Shown piece after piece: positions 19,666 to 28,768 of a stretch of DNA of 34,742 bases; position 1 is the stretch's first letter, and each line of letters begins with the position of its first letter. A program made the position numbers and the translations under genes. Source of the DNA: Litorisediminicola beolgyonensis (GTDB taxonomy: Bacteria > Pseudomonadota > Alphaproteobacteria > Rhodobacterales > Rhodobacteraceae); the NCBI RefSeq assembly GCF_042679605.1, contig NZ_JBHTMU010000040.1, forward strand, positions 1-34,742, given 5' to 3'. The notes beneath the pieces are model-generated. The model searched no databases. It saw only the letters and a list, made by a program, of their open reading frames with translations, and was not told the DNA's origin.

Positions 19666-21123
19666 ATGAGATTTCTGCGCCGCAGCCTGACGGGGCTGTT
19701 TCTGCTGGCGGTGACGGCCGGGCTTCTGCTCTGGGCCGGGGTGATCCTGCGCGACGCGGTCACGGCGCGGATGAACGATGCGCCACGGGTGCCGGAGGCG
19801 CGCGAGCGGGTCTTCACGGTCAATGTGGTCGAGGCGCGCGCAGGCACCGAGACGCCGGTCCTGACGGCCTTCGGGCAGGTCGAGACGCGGCGCGAGCTGG
19901 AGCTGCGCGCGGCGAGCGCGGGGCGGATCGTGGAACTGGCCGACGCGGTGGAAGAGGGCGGCCGGGTCGCGGCGGGCGCGCTCATCGCGCGGATCGACCC
20001 GGCGGAGGCCCAGGACGGGCTCGCACGGGCGCGCGCGGATCTGAGCGATGCGGAGGATGCGCGTCGCGAGGCGGCGCGGGCCGTTGCCCTGGCCGAGGAC
20101 AACCTTGCGGCCTCGGAAGAGGAGGTCGGGCTTTACGACCGGGCGCTTCAGCGGCAGCGCGATCTCGAAAGTCGCGGTGTCGGCAGCGCCTCGGCCGTCG
20201 AGAACGCGGAGCTGGCGGCCTCGGGGGCGCGGACGGCGGTGCTGCAGCGGCGGCAGTCCCTGGCCGAGGCCGAGGCGCGGGTGGACCAGGCGGCGACGCA
20301 GCTGTCGCGGGCCGAGATCGCGCTCGGCGAGGCGGAGCGGCGGCTGGCGGAGACCGAGATCCGGGCGGGGTTCGCCGGGACGCTGGCGGATGTCGCGGTG
20401 GTCGAGGGCGGGCTCGTCTCGGCCAATGAGCGGATCGCGCGGCTTATTGATCCGGAGGCGCTCGAGGTGGCGTTCCGGGTGCCGGTGCAATCCTACGCGC
20501 GGCTTCTGGACGGCGAGGGACAGTTGGCGGAGGCCGAGGTGACGGTGGTGCTCGACGTCTTCGGCACCGATATTGAGGCGGAGGGCGTGATCGACCGCGC
20601 CGCCGCGGCGGTGGGCGAGGGCGAGACCGGGCGGCTCGTCTATGCGCGGCTCGGATCGTCCCCGGGCTTCCGGCCGGGGGATTTCGTGACCGTGAGGATC
20701 ACCGAAGCGCCGATCGACGGGGTCGTGCGGCTGCCCGCGACGGCGCTCGACGCTTCGGGGACTGTGCTGGTCCTGGGCGACGAGGATCGGCTGGAAGCGC
20801 GGCAGGTCACGCTTCTGCGGCGGCAGGGGGATGATGTGCTCGTTGCCGGCGAGGGGCTCGACGGCGCGCGGGTCGTGGCGCAGCGGACCCCGCTTCTGGG
20901 GCCGGGGATCAAGGTGCGCCCCAACGGCGGCGCGGGCGCGGAGGCGGCAGAGGGGCGCGACATGGTCGCCCTGACCGAGGCGCGGCGGGCGCGGCTCGTG
21001 GCCTATGTCGAGGGCAACGCGCGGATGCCGGAGGCGGCCAAGGAGCGGATCCTGTCGCAGCTGCGCGAACCCGAGGTGCCCGCCGAGGTCGTCGACCGGA
21101 TCGAAGCGCGGATCGGGGGCTAG
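19666..21123 (+). CDS. RND efflux periplasmic adaptor (membrane fusion protein)
   Basis: A 485-residue adaptor. An N-terminal hydrophobic segment (about 8-30) anchors it in the inner membrane. The lipoyl halves flank a long coiled-coil hairpin (about 110-230, rich in Ala/Glu/Arg heptads), followed by the beta-barrel (AFRVPVQSYARLL...) and membrane-proximal strands (LPATALDASGTVLVL). Residues ~433-485 form an extra helical tail (EARRARLVAYVEGNARMPEAAKERI and on) beyond the normal end of the family. A GGAGAG site precedes the ATG. The permease starts five bases after this gene's stop codon; no outer-membrane channel gene or regulator is adjacent. Confidence 0.92.
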   Translation: MRFLRRSLTGLFLLAVTAGLLLWAGVILRDAVTARMNDAPRVPEARERVFTVNVVEARAGTETPVLTAFGQVETRRELELRAASAGRIVELADAVEEGGRVAAGALIARIDPAEAQDGLARARADLSDAEDARREAARAVALAEDNLAASEEEVGLYDRALQRQRDLESRGVGSASAVENAELAASGARTAVLQRRQSLAEAEARVDQAATQLSRAEIALGEAERRLAETEIRAGFAGTLADVAVVEGGLVSANERIARLIDPEALEVAFRVPVQSYARLLDGEGQLAEAEVTVVLDVFGTDIEAEGVIDRAAAAVGEGETGRLVYARLGSSPGFRPGDFVTVRITEAPIDGVVRLPATALDASGTVLVLGDEDRLEARQVTLLRRQGDDVLVAGEGLDGARVVAQRTPLLGPGIKVRPNGGAGAEAAEGRDMVALTEARRARLVAYVEGNARMPEAAKERILSQLREPEVPAEVVDRIEARIGG

Positions 21124-21127
21124 GGCG

Positions 21128-24100
21128 ATGCGCCGGATCGACGCCCGGACCGGAGGCATCCTGTCGGTCTTCACCCGGCACCGGACGCTGGCGAACCTGC
21201 TCCTGATCCTGATGATCGCGGCGGGCGCCTTCGCGGTACCGCAGATGCGGGCGCAGTTCTTTCCCGACGTGGTGGTCGACGAGGTCGACGTCTCGGTGCG
21301 CTGGGAGGGCGCGGGGGCCGAGGATGTCGACGCGGCCATCGTGCAGCTCCTAGAACCGGCGCTTCTGGCGGTCGAGGGAGTCGAGGCCAGCAGTGCCGCG
21401 TCGCGCGAGGGCAGCGCTCGGATCGAGCTGGAGTTCGAGCCCGGCTGGGACATGGCGCGCGCCGCCAATGACGTGACGCAGGCCATCGACGCGGTGAGCG
21501 AGCTGCCCGAAGAGGCCGACGAGCCCGAGGTCACGCGCTCGACCTGGTTCGACCGGGTGACGGATGTGGTGATCACCGGCCCGGTCGCGCCCGCGCAACT
21601 GGCGCGCTTCGCCGACGAGTTCGTGGCGCGGCTCTTCGCCGAGGGCGTGACGCGCAGCACCATCCGGGGGCTCGCGGCGCCGGAGACGGTGATCGAGGTG
21701 CCCTCGGCCAATCTTCTCGCCTATGACCTGACGCTCGGCGAGATCGCGGCGGCCATCGCCGCCGAGGTCGATGCCGATCCGGCAGGCGAGGTCGAGGGGG
21801 CCAACGCGCGGGTGCGCACCGGGGTCGAGAAGCGCAAGCCCGACCAGATCGCGGGGATCGTGCTGCGTTCGAACCGCGACGGGACCAACCTGACGGTGGG
21901 CGACGTGGCGCGGGTCCGGGTCGAGGGCGTGACCCGCGAGCGCAGCTATTTCGTCGGCGAGAACCCGGCGATCTCGGTACGGATCGACCGCAGCGCGCGG
22001 GGCGACGCCATCGGCATCCAGCAGACCGTCGAGGAGGTCGCCGCCGAGCTCGAGGCCGGGTTGCCGGAAGGCGTCGAGATCGACCTGATCCGCACACGGG
22101 CCGAGATGATCACCGGGCGGCTCGATATCCTGCTCGACAACGGGCTGACGGGACTCGGGCTGGTGCTGCTGCTGCTGTTCCTGTTCCTGAACGCGCGCAC
22201 CGCGATCTGGGTCGCGGCGGGCATCCCGGTGTCGATGCTGGCGGCCATCGCGCTGATGTATGCCGCCGGGATCACCATCAACATGATCTCGCTCTTCGCG
22301 CTGATCATCACGCTCGGCATCGTGGTCGACGACGCCATCGTGGTGGGCGAGCATGCCGATCACCTGTCGCGGCGCGGCCTGTCTCCGACCGAGGCCGCCG
22401 AGACCGCGGCCAAGCGCATGTTCCTGCCGGTCTTCTGCGCGACGCTGACCACGGTGATTGCGTTCTTCGGGCTGGTGGTGATCGGCGGGCGCTTCGGCAA
22501 CCTGATCGCGGACATCCCCTTTACGGTGATCACGGTGTTGATCGCGTCGCTGGTCGAGTGCTTCCTCATCCTGCCGCATCACATGGCGCATGCGATCCGA
22601 GCGGCGGGCCGCGAGCGCTGGTATGACTGGCCGTCGCGGCAGGTCAATCGCGGCTTCCGCTGGGTGCGGGGAAGCCTCTTCCGTCCGCTCATGGCGGGCG
22701 TGGTCGCGGCGCGCTACGTGGTGATCGCGGGCGTGTTGGTGCTGCTCGCGAGCCAGGTGGCGCTGCTCATTCGCGGCGATGTGCCCTGGCGCTTCTTCAA
22801 CGCGCCCGAGCAGTCCTCGGTCACCGGCAATTTCGCGATGGCGCCGGGGGCGACGCGGGCGGAGAGCCTTGCGATGATGCGCGAGATGCAGCGCGCGACC
22901 GAGGCGCTGGGCGCCGAGTACGAAGAGCGCTACGGGCGCAATCCCATCGCCTACGTCATGGCCGAGATCGGCGGCAATTCCGGGCGCGGGCTCTCGGGCA
23001 CGGACAGCAAGGATCCCGACCAGCTGGGCGCGATCTCGATCGAGCTGATCGAGGCCGATCTCCGCCCCTATTCGAGCTTCCAGTTCGTGGGCGAGCTGCA
23101 GGAGGCGGTGGTGCCGCACCCCTTGGCCGAGACGGTCAGCTTCCGCGGCTGGCGCTCGGGGCCCGGGGGCGACGCGCTCGACGTGCAGTTCTACGGCGCC
23201 TCGGCGGAGGTGCTGAAATCGGCCTCCGAGGCGCTCAAGACCGCGCTCGCGCAGTTTCCCGAGGTCTCGGCGGTCGAGGACGATCTGGGCTATGACAAGG
23301 AAGAGCTGATCCTGGAGCTGACGCCGCAGGGGCAGGCGCTGGGCTTCGAGATCGACGGGTTGGGGCAGACGCTCCGGGCGCGTCTGGGCGGGATCGAGGC
23401 CGCGACCTATCCCGACGGTCCGCGCTCGGCCGCGATCCGGGTGGAGCTGCCCGCGGAAGAGCTGACCGCCGATTTCCTGGAGCGGATGCTCCTGCGCACG
23501 CCCGAGGGCGCCTATGTCGCGCTTGCCGATATCGTCGATGTGCAGAGCCGGGCGGGCTTTTCGACGGTGCGGCGCGAGAACGGCATCCGGCTGATCTCGG
23601 TCACCGGCGACATCTCGGAGGACGATCCGGCGCGCGCCGCCGAGGTCATGAAGGCGCTGGAGCAGGAGATCCTGCCGCAGATCGCCAGCGAGGCGCAGGT
23701 CGACTACCGGCTCTCGGGCCTCTCCGAGCAGGAGGACGCGTTCCTGTCGGATGCGTTTCTCGGTCTCGTGCTGGTGCTCCTGGGCATCTACCTGGTGCTC
23801 GCCTGGGTCTTCGCGAGCTGGTCGCGGCCCTTGGTGGTGATGGCGATCATCCCGTTCGGGCTGGTGGGCACGATCTGGGGCCATGCCTATTGGGACGTGC
23901 CGATGTCGATGTTCACGGTGGTCGGATTGCTGGGCATGACCGGGATCATCATCAACGATTCCATCGTGCTGGTGACGACCATCGACGAGTATCGGGACGG
24001 GCGGGGCACGGTGCCGGCGATCCTCGACGGGGCGGCGGACCGGCTGCGTCCGGTCCTGCTGACGACGCTGACGACGGTGCTCGGGCTGGCGCCGCTCCTT

Positions 24101-24487
24101 TACGAAGGGTCGAGCCAGGCGCAGTTCCTGAAGCCCACGGTGATCACGCTGGTCTACGGGCTGGGCTTTGGCGTGGTGCTGGTGCTTCTGGTCGTGCCCG
24201 CGCTCATCGCGGTCGGAGAGGACATCGCGCGGGCGCGCGTCTCGACGCTGCGGGCGCTGCGGCACCGGGCGCGGGGCATCCGGCGCGGCTATCTGGGGCT
24301 GACGGCGGCCCTGGCGGGGTGGTTCGCGCTGACGATGGTCTGGAGCGCCGTCACCGGCGCGCTGCCCGAGGCGCTGGGCGGGGCCACCGGCATGGCCGCG
24401 GCGTTCGGGGTGTTCCTGGCGGGCGTCTTGGTGGCGCTGATCGCGGCCTATGTCGGTCTGGCGCTGGCGCGGGTGCGGCGGGCCTGA
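21128..24487 (+). CDS. RND-family efflux permease
   Basis: A 1119-residue inner-membrane proton antiporter of the HAE/AcrB type. It has TM1 (TLANLLLILMIAAGAF), a periplasmic porter domain, TM2-7, a second porter domain and TM8-12. The proton-relay Asp pair is present at 401-402 in TM4 (GIVVDDAIVV), and TM10 carries GIIINDSIVLV. The family usually ends at ~1030-1050 residues. Here a further ~70 residues (1049-1119) add two predicted membrane helices after a basic linker. I chose ATG 21128 because upstream codons overlap the adaptor's coding region. The substrate is not predictable. The gene converges on the DsbD-N-like gene with a three-base gap. Confidence 0.93.
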   Translation: MRRIDARTGGILSVFTRHRTLANLLLILMIAAGAFAVPQMRAQFFPDVVVDEVDVSVRWEGAGAEDVDAAIVQLLEPALLAVEGVEASSAASREGSARIELEFEPGWDMARAANDVTQAIDAVSELPEEADEPEVTRSTWFDRVTDVVITGPVAPAQLARFADEFVARLFAEGVTRSTIRGLAAPETVIEVPSANLLAYDLTLGEIAAAIAAEVDADPAGEVEGANARVRTGVEKRKPDQIAGIVLRSNRDGTNLTVGDVARVRVEGVTRERSYFVGENPAISVRIDRSARGDAIGIQQTVEEVAAELEAGLPEGVEIDLIRTRAEMITGRLDILLDNGLTGLGLVLLLLFLFLNARTAIWVAAGIPVSMLAAIALMYAAGITINMISLFALIITLGIVVDDAIVVGEHADHLSRRGLSPTEAAETAAKRMFLPVFCATLTTVIAFFGLVVIGGRFGNLIADIPFTVITVLIASLVECFLILPHHMAHAIRAAGRERWYDWPSRQVNRGFRWVRGSLFRPLMAGVVAARYVVIAGVLVLLASQVALLIRGDVPWRFFNAPEQSSVTGNFAMAPGATRAESLAMMREMQRATEALGAEYEERYGRNPIAYVMAEIGGNSGRGLSGTDSKDPDQLGAISIELIEADLRPYSSFQFVGELQEAVVPHPLAETVSFRGWRSGPGGDALDVQFYGASAEVLKSASEALKTALAQFPEVSAVEDDLGYDKEELILELTPQGQALGFEIDGLGQTLRARLGGIEAATYPDGPRSAAIRVELPAEELTADFLERMLLRTPEGAYVALADIVDVQSRAGFSTVRRENGIRLISVTGDISEDDPARAAEVMKALEQEILPQIASEAQVDYRLSGLSEQEDAFLSDAFLGLVLVLLGIYLVLAWVFASWSRPLVVMAIIPFGLVGTIWGHAYWDVPMSMFTVVGLLGMTGIIINDSIVLVTTIDEYRDGRGTVPAILDGAADRLRPVLLTTLTTVLGLAPLLYEGSSQAQFLKPTVITLVYGLGFGVVLVLLVVPALIAVGEDIARARVSTLRALRHRARGIRRGYLGLTAALAGWFALTMVWSAVTGALPEALGGATGMAAAFGVFLAGVLVALIAAYVGLALARVRRA

Positions 24488-24490
24488 GCC

Positions 24491-25285
24491 TCAGCCCTTG
24501 CAGCCGGTGATCTCGACCACGTGGCGCTCGCCGATCACGGTCACGGTCACCTCGTCGCGGTCGAGCGCGAAGGGCTTGGCCTCCATGTGCATCAGCTCGG
24601 CGGTGGCCACTAGGAGACCGTTGTCGCGGCGGCTCTCGGGTTCGGAGACCCAGACGGCGGGGTTGCCGGTCTCGATCACCATTTCCTCGGTGCCGCCCGC
24701 GCTCGGCATGTCAATCTTCGCGGTCAGGCTCAGCCCGCCCTCGATCTGCGCGACCGAGCAGGTCACGCCGCGCACCCCGGCCTCGGAGGCCGAGAAGGGG
24801 CGGTCGGCCAGCGCCGCGGCAATGACCGGGTCGGGCCGGTCGCCGTCGCCGAGCGTCGCGTCGAGGCGCAGGGTCTTCGGCAGGCAGACGTCCTTGCAGA
24901 CGCCGATGCTGACCTCGCCCGACAGCCGCACCTCGCCGCTTTTGGACGGCGACACGGTCAGGGGCAGGACGACCCGGTCGGTATAGACGACCGAGCGCAT
25001 GCCGCCCTGGTAGGAGACATGCGGGACCGGCCAGGTGATCGCGACGGCCGAGACATTGTCGGAGCCGCTCCAGTCGAAGCTTGGCGGGATGCCCGCGTCG
25101 CCCGGCGCGCGCCAATAGGTTTTCCAGCCCGGCGCGAGCGTCAGTTCCAGCCCCGCGACGTGGCGGCCATCGGGCAGGCGCCAGCCGGGGCGCAGCTGGG
25201 CGGAAACGCTCTGGTCGAACCCGCCCGCGGCCACGGGCGCGGCAAGACAGAAGGCGAGAGCGAGGGTGAACGCGGCTTTGATCAT
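24491..25285 (-). CDS. Secreted DsbD N-terminal-domain-like protein
   Basis: A 264-residue protein with a clear signal peptide (MIKAAFTLALAFCLAAPVAA) and a periplasmic beta-sandwich like the DsbD/ScsB N-terminal domain: LAPGWKTYWRAPGDAGIPPSF, ITWPVPHV, YTDRVVLPL. The GVCKDVCLP motif (Cys130, Cys134) is where the DsbD alpha domain has its redox pair. No transmembrane or thioredoxin domain follows, so it is a stand-alone domain needing an external electron donor. Further cysteines lie near residues 184 and 262. A GGAG site is correctly spaced from the chosen ATG. Its role in thiol reduction or copper tolerance (Scs-like) is inferred. Confidence 0.8.
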   Translation of the reverse strand: MIKAAFTLALAFCLAAPVAAGGFDQSVSAQLRPGWRLPDGRHVAGLELTLAPGWKTYWRAPGDAGIPPSFDWSGSDNVSAVAITWPVPHVSYQGGMRSVVYTDRVVLPLTVSPSKSGEVRLSGEVSIGVCKDVCLPKTLRLDATLGDGDRPDPVIAAALADRPFSASEAGVRGVTCSVAQIEGGLSLTAKIDMPSAGGTEEMVIETGNPAVWVSEPESRRDNGLLVATAELMHMEAKPFALDRDEVTVTVIGERHVVEITGCKG

Positions 25286-25406
25286 GGCGTTACTCCTGCC
25301 GCGCGGTCCCTGAAATGGAAAGTCACGTCTGAGAGATAGGATGCGAGCGGTGTCGCGCCGGGCACTCTCTTGCGCGGGCCCATGCAAGCCGTCATGCTGA
25401 GGGACG

Positions 25407-25982
25407 ATGACTGACGCTCACGTGACCACGGACCTGACCGGCAAGATGCTGATCGCGATGCCCGGCATGGGCGATCCGCGCTTTCAGCACAGTCTGATCT
25501 TTCTCTGCGCCCATTCCGAGGACGGGGCGATGGGGCTCATCGTGAACAAGCCCGCGCCCGAGATCGACATGGCCGCCTTGTTCGAGCAGCTCTCGATCGA
25601 GACGCCCTCGGACCTGGCCGGGGAGCGCGTGTTCTTCGGCGGTCCGGTCGAAACCGGGCGGGGTTTCGTACTGCATGGCGACGAGTATCAATCCTCGGTC
25701 TCGACGCTCGAGGTCGAGGGCGGGTTCGGGATGACCGCGACCCTCGACATCCTCGAGGAAATCGGGCGGGGGCAGGGGCCCTCGGAGCGGATGATGTGCC
25801 TCGGTTATGCGGGCTGGGGGCCGGGGCAGCTCGAGGGCGAGCTGGCGCAGAACGGCTGGCTTGTCTGCGACGCGAGCCGCGACCTGGTCTTCCACACGCC
25901 CGCGCCCGAGAAATGGGAAGCGGCGCTGGCCACGCTTGGGGTCGCAGCGCTGGCCCTGTCGAGCGAGGGCGGGCAGGCCTGA
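25407..25982 (+). CDS. YqgE/AlgH family protein
   Basis: A 191-residue protein matching the YqgE/AlgH family from end to end: LTGKMLIAMPGMGDPRF at the N-terminus, GAMGLIVNKPAP, FFGGPVETGRGFVLH, and GYAGWGPGQLEGELAQNGWLVCD. The fold is known from structures but the molecular function is not settled; links to alginate regulation and 16S rRNA processing genes have been proposed in other bacteria. It has no signal peptide. It runs tail to tail with the Sua5-type gene, four bases apart. A GAGGGA ribosome-binding site precedes the ATG. Confidence 0.93.
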   Translation: MTDAHVTTDLTGKMLIAMPGMGDPRFQHSLIFLCAHSEDGAMGLIVNKPAPEIDMAALFEQLSIETPSDLAGERVFFGGPVETGRGFVLHGDEYQSSVSTLEVEGGFGMTATLDILEEIGRGQGPSERMMCLGYAGWGPGQLEGELAQNGWLVCDASRDLVFHTPAPEKWEAALATLGVAALALSSEGGQA

Positions 25983-25986
25983 GCCG

Positions 25987-26937
25987 TCAGTCCCGCGGGG
26001 CGGCGGCGCGCGACAGGCGGTCGTTGATCGCGAGACCCAGCCCCTTGCGCGGGATCGGCGAGACGGCGATGCGCGCGGCGCCGCCTGCGTCGAGGCGGTG
26101 CAGATATTCGAAGAGATTGGCCGCGGCCTCGCGCAGATCGCCTGCGGGCGAGAGGTTCAGATCGGCCGTGACCTCTCCGAAGCCGAGCGTCGCCTCGCCC
26201 TCCTGCCAGTCGGTCGCGTCGAGCCGCATCGCGGCGCGGGGTGCGTAATGCGAGGCCAGCTGACCCGGCGCGCTGATCGCGGCATTGGCGGCGCGCGAGA
26301 GGACCTCTTCGCCGAGCGCCTGGGCCAGCATTTCGGCAGTGATCGCGCCGTCGCGGAGCAGGGTCGCGGGGCCCGCGAGGCCGAGGATGGTCGATTCGAG
26401 GCCGATCTCCGACGCGCCCGCCTCGATCACCGCGTCGATGCGCCCGTCGAGACCGGCGAGGACATGCGCGGCGGAAGTGGGCGAGAGCTTGCCCGAGCGG
26501 TTGGCGGAGGGGGCGGCGATGCCGCCTCCGAAGGTCGACAGCGCCGCCTGGGCCACGGGGTGGGCGGGGCAGCGCACCGCCAGCGTGTCAAGCCCGGCGG
26601 TCACGAGCTTCGAGACCGGAGCGCCGGGTCTGAGGGGCAGCACGAGCGTGAGCGGCCCGGGCCAGAAGGCCTGCGCCAGGCGCTCGGCGCGATCGTCCCA
26701 GAGGGTCAGCGCCTGCGCGTCCTCGGGTGTCGCGACATGCACGATCAGGGGATTGAAGCGGGGCCGCCCCTTGGCCTCGAAGATCCGGGCGACGGCCAGG
26801 TCGTTCGAGGCGTCCGCGCCAAGACCGTAGACGGTCTCGGTCGGCAGCGCGACCAGCCCGCCTGCGCGCCAGATCTCGGCGGCGCGGGCCAGATCGTCCG
26901 GGCGTGCGCTGAGGCGTTCGGTCTGCCGCTCGGTCAT
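25987..26937 (-). CDS. L-threonylcarbamoyladenylate synthase (Sua5 type)
   Basis: A 316-residue enzyme making threonylcarbamoyl-AMP from threonine, bicarbonate and ATP, the first step of the t6A37 modification of ANN-decoding tRNAs. The YrdC domain is clear: LPTETVYGLGADA, then IFEAKGRPRFNPLIVHV with the KRP-like basic loop, and APSANRSGKLSPTSAAHV. Length and the C-terminal part (GQLASHYAPRAAMRL onward) show a Sua5 domain in addition to YrdC, so this is the long Sua5 form, not TsaC. The upstream ribosome-binding site is weak. Confidence 0.93.
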   Translation of the reverse strand: MTERQTERLSARPDDLARAAEIWRAGGLVALPTETVYGLGADASNDLAVARIFEAKGRPRFNPLIVHVATPEDAQALTLWDDRAERLAQAFWPGPLTLVLPLRPGAPVSKLVTAGLDTLAVRCPAHPVAQAALSTFGGGIAAPSANRSGKLSPTSAAHVLAGLDGRIDAVIEAGASEIGLESTILGLAGPATLLRDGAITAEMLAQALGEEVLSRAANAAISAPGQLASHYAPRAAMRLDATDWQEGEATLGFGEVTADLNLSPAGDLREAAANLFEYLHRLDAGGAARIAVSPIPRKGLGLAINDRLSRAAAPRD

Positions 26938-26965
26938 CGAGATTATCCGTTACGCCGCGTTTCGA

Positions 26966-26993
26966 TTGAACCCGGGAGCTTCCCGGCTACTCT
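26966..26993 (+). promoter_or_regulatory. Candidate promoter with palindromic operator before the acyl-CoA dehydrogenase
   Basis: TTGAAC (26966-26971) and TACTCT (26988-26993) are 16 bases apart. The spacer is nearly filled by the inverted repeat CCGGGA-gct-TCCCGG (26972-26986). A repressor bound there would block polymerase, as with fatty-acid-type regulators, but no regulator gene is nearby and the -10 is weak. Confidence 0.35.
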
Positions 26994-27055
26994 ATCCTCA
27001 ATCCGAGGGCTTTAGCCCGCCGCTGACGACTTTCCAATAACCGAGGTGATCCAGA

Positions 27056-28768
27056 ATGCCTTATCGCGCTCCGGTTTCCGATTTCCGTTTTCTCTTTGAC
27101 CACGTCGTCGGTTTCGACGCCGTCGCCGCCACCGACCGCTTCGCCGAGGCGAGCCCCGACATGGTCGAGGCGATCCTGACCGAAAGTGCCAAGATGTGCG
27201 AAGAGGTGCTGGCACCCCTTCAGCGCAAGGGCGATCTCGACCCCTCCCGGCTGGAGAACGGCGTCGTTCGCACGCCCGAAGGCTTCGGCGACGGCTTCGC
27301 CGCGATCCGCGAGGGTGGCTGGGTGTCCATCGCCGCCGATCCCGAGAACGGCGGCATGGGCCTGCCGATGGCGGTGACGAGCGCGGTGAACGAAATGATG
27401 TCCTCGGCCTGCCTGTCGCTGCAGCTTCAGCCGCTGATGAGCCAGGGCCAGATCGAGGCGCTGGAGCACCACGCCAGCGACGAGATCAAGGCGACCTACC
27501 TGCCCAAGCTGATCTCGGGCGAGTGGACCGGCACGATGAACCTGACCGAACCGCAGGCGGGCTCGGACGTGGGCGCGCTTCGGACCAAGGCGGAGCCCAA
27601 GGGCGACGGCAGCTTCGCGATCTCGGGACAGAAGATCTACATCACCTGGGGCGACACGGATTTCTCCGAGAATGTCTGCCACCTGGTGCTGGCGCGTCTG
27701 CCCGATGCGCCCGAGGGCACCAAGGGCATCAGCCTCTTCATGGTGCCGAAATTCCTCCCCGATGCGGACGGCAACCCCGGTGCGCGCAACGATCTTCGGG
27801 TCGTGAGCCTCGAGCACAAGCTGGGCCTGCATGGCTCGCCGACGGCGGTGATGGAGTATGACGGCGCGACCGGCTGGCTCGTCGGCCCCGAGGGCGGCGG
27901 CATGCGCGCGATGTTCACCATGATGAACAACGCCCGTCTGGGCGTCGGCGTCCAGGGCGTCGGCGTGGCCGAGGCCGCGACGCAGCATGCGCTGGCCTAT
28001 GCGCGGGACCGCAAGCAGGGCCGCTCGCCCATCGAGAACGGCACCGGCACGATCCTCGATCATGCCGATGTGCGCCGCATGGTCGCGACGATGAAGGCCG
28101 AGACCTTCGCCGCCCGCGCCATCGCGCTGGCCTGCGCGGTCTCGATCGACATGGGCCGCGCTACCGGCGACGCCGGGTGGGAGGCGCGCGCCGCGCTGCT
28201 GACGCCCGTGGCCAAGGCCTTCGGCACCGATACCGGCATCGCCGTGGCGGATATGGGCATCCAGGTGCATGGCGGCATGGGCTTCATCGAGGAGACCGGC
28301 GCGGCGCAATATGCCCGCGACGTGCGGGTCACCGCGATCTACGAGGGCACGAACGGCATCCAGGCAATGGACCTTGTCGGCCGCAAGATGATGGATGGCG
28401 GCGAGGCGGCCTTCGAGCTGCTCGACGAGATCGAGGAGCGGGTCGAGGCGATCCGCAGCGAGATGCCCGAACTGGCCGATCCGGTCTTCCAGGCGGCCGA
28501 GACGCTGCGCGAGGCGGTCGAGTGGCTGGCGGGGCAGGAGATGAACCAGCGCTTCGCGGGCTCGGTGCCGTTCCTCAAGGGCTTCGCGCGGGTTCTGGGC
28601 GGCTACTACCACCTCCTTGCCGCCAAGGCCGATCCCGAGGGCGCGCATGCCAAGCTCGCGCGGTTCTACATCACCCGGCTCCTGCCCGAGCATGGCGCGC
28701 TTCTGGCCCATGCGCGCGCCGGGGCCGATGCGCTCTACGCGCTGTCGCCGGACGATCTCGCGGCGTGA
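27056..28768 (+). CDS. Acyl-CoA dehydrogenase, DmdC/FadE-type with C-terminal domain
   Basis: A 570-residue FAD-dependent acyl-CoA dehydrogenase of the long form (typical short-form enzymes ~380). Signatures: MNLTEPQAGSDVGALRT (161 onward), GQKIYITWGD, VHGGMGFIEETGAAQY, and AIYEGTNGIQAMDL with Glu430 as the likely catalytic base. The last ~120 residues form the extra C-terminal helical domain typical of this subgroup, which includes 3-methylmercaptopropionyl-CoA dehydrogenase (DmdC) of marine Rhodobacteraceae. The N-terminal MPYRAPVSDFRFLFDHVVGFD is shared by that subgroup. DmdC activity or a straight-chain substrate are both possible; context does not decide. The stop overlaps the MBL gene (TGATG). 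Confidence 0.9.
   Translation: MPYRAPVSDFRFLFDHVVGFDAVAATDRFAEASPDMVEAILTESAKMCEEVLAPLQRKGDLDPSRLENGVVRTPEGFGDGFAAIREGGWVSIAADPENGGMGLPMAVTSAVNEMMSSACLSLQLQPLMSQGQIEALEHHASDEIKATYLPKLISGEWTGTMNLTEPQAGSDVGALRTKAEPKGDGSFAISGQKIYITWGDTDFSENVCHLVLARLPDAPEGTKGISLFMVPKFLPDADGNPGARNDLRVVSLEHKLGLHGSPTAVMEYDGATGWLVGPEGGGMRAMFTMMNNARLGVGVQGVGVAEAATQHALAYARDRKQGRSPIENGTGTILDHADVRRMVATMKAETFAARAIALACAVSIDMGRATGDAGWEARAALLTPVAKAFGTDTGIAVADMGIQVHGGMGFIEETGAAQYARDVRVTAIYEGTNGIQAMDLVGRKMMDGGEAAFELLDEIEERVEAIRSEMPELADPVFQAAETLREAVEWLAGQEMNQRFAGSVPFLKGFARVLGGYYHLLAAKADPEGAHAKLARFYITRLLPEHGALLAHARAGADALYALSPDDLAA

Noticed and set aside
21350..24265. 971-codon minus-strand frame opposite the RND permease.
   Set aside because: Composition is typical of antisense shadow (His/Arg/Asp/Gln-rich) and there is no domain pattern.
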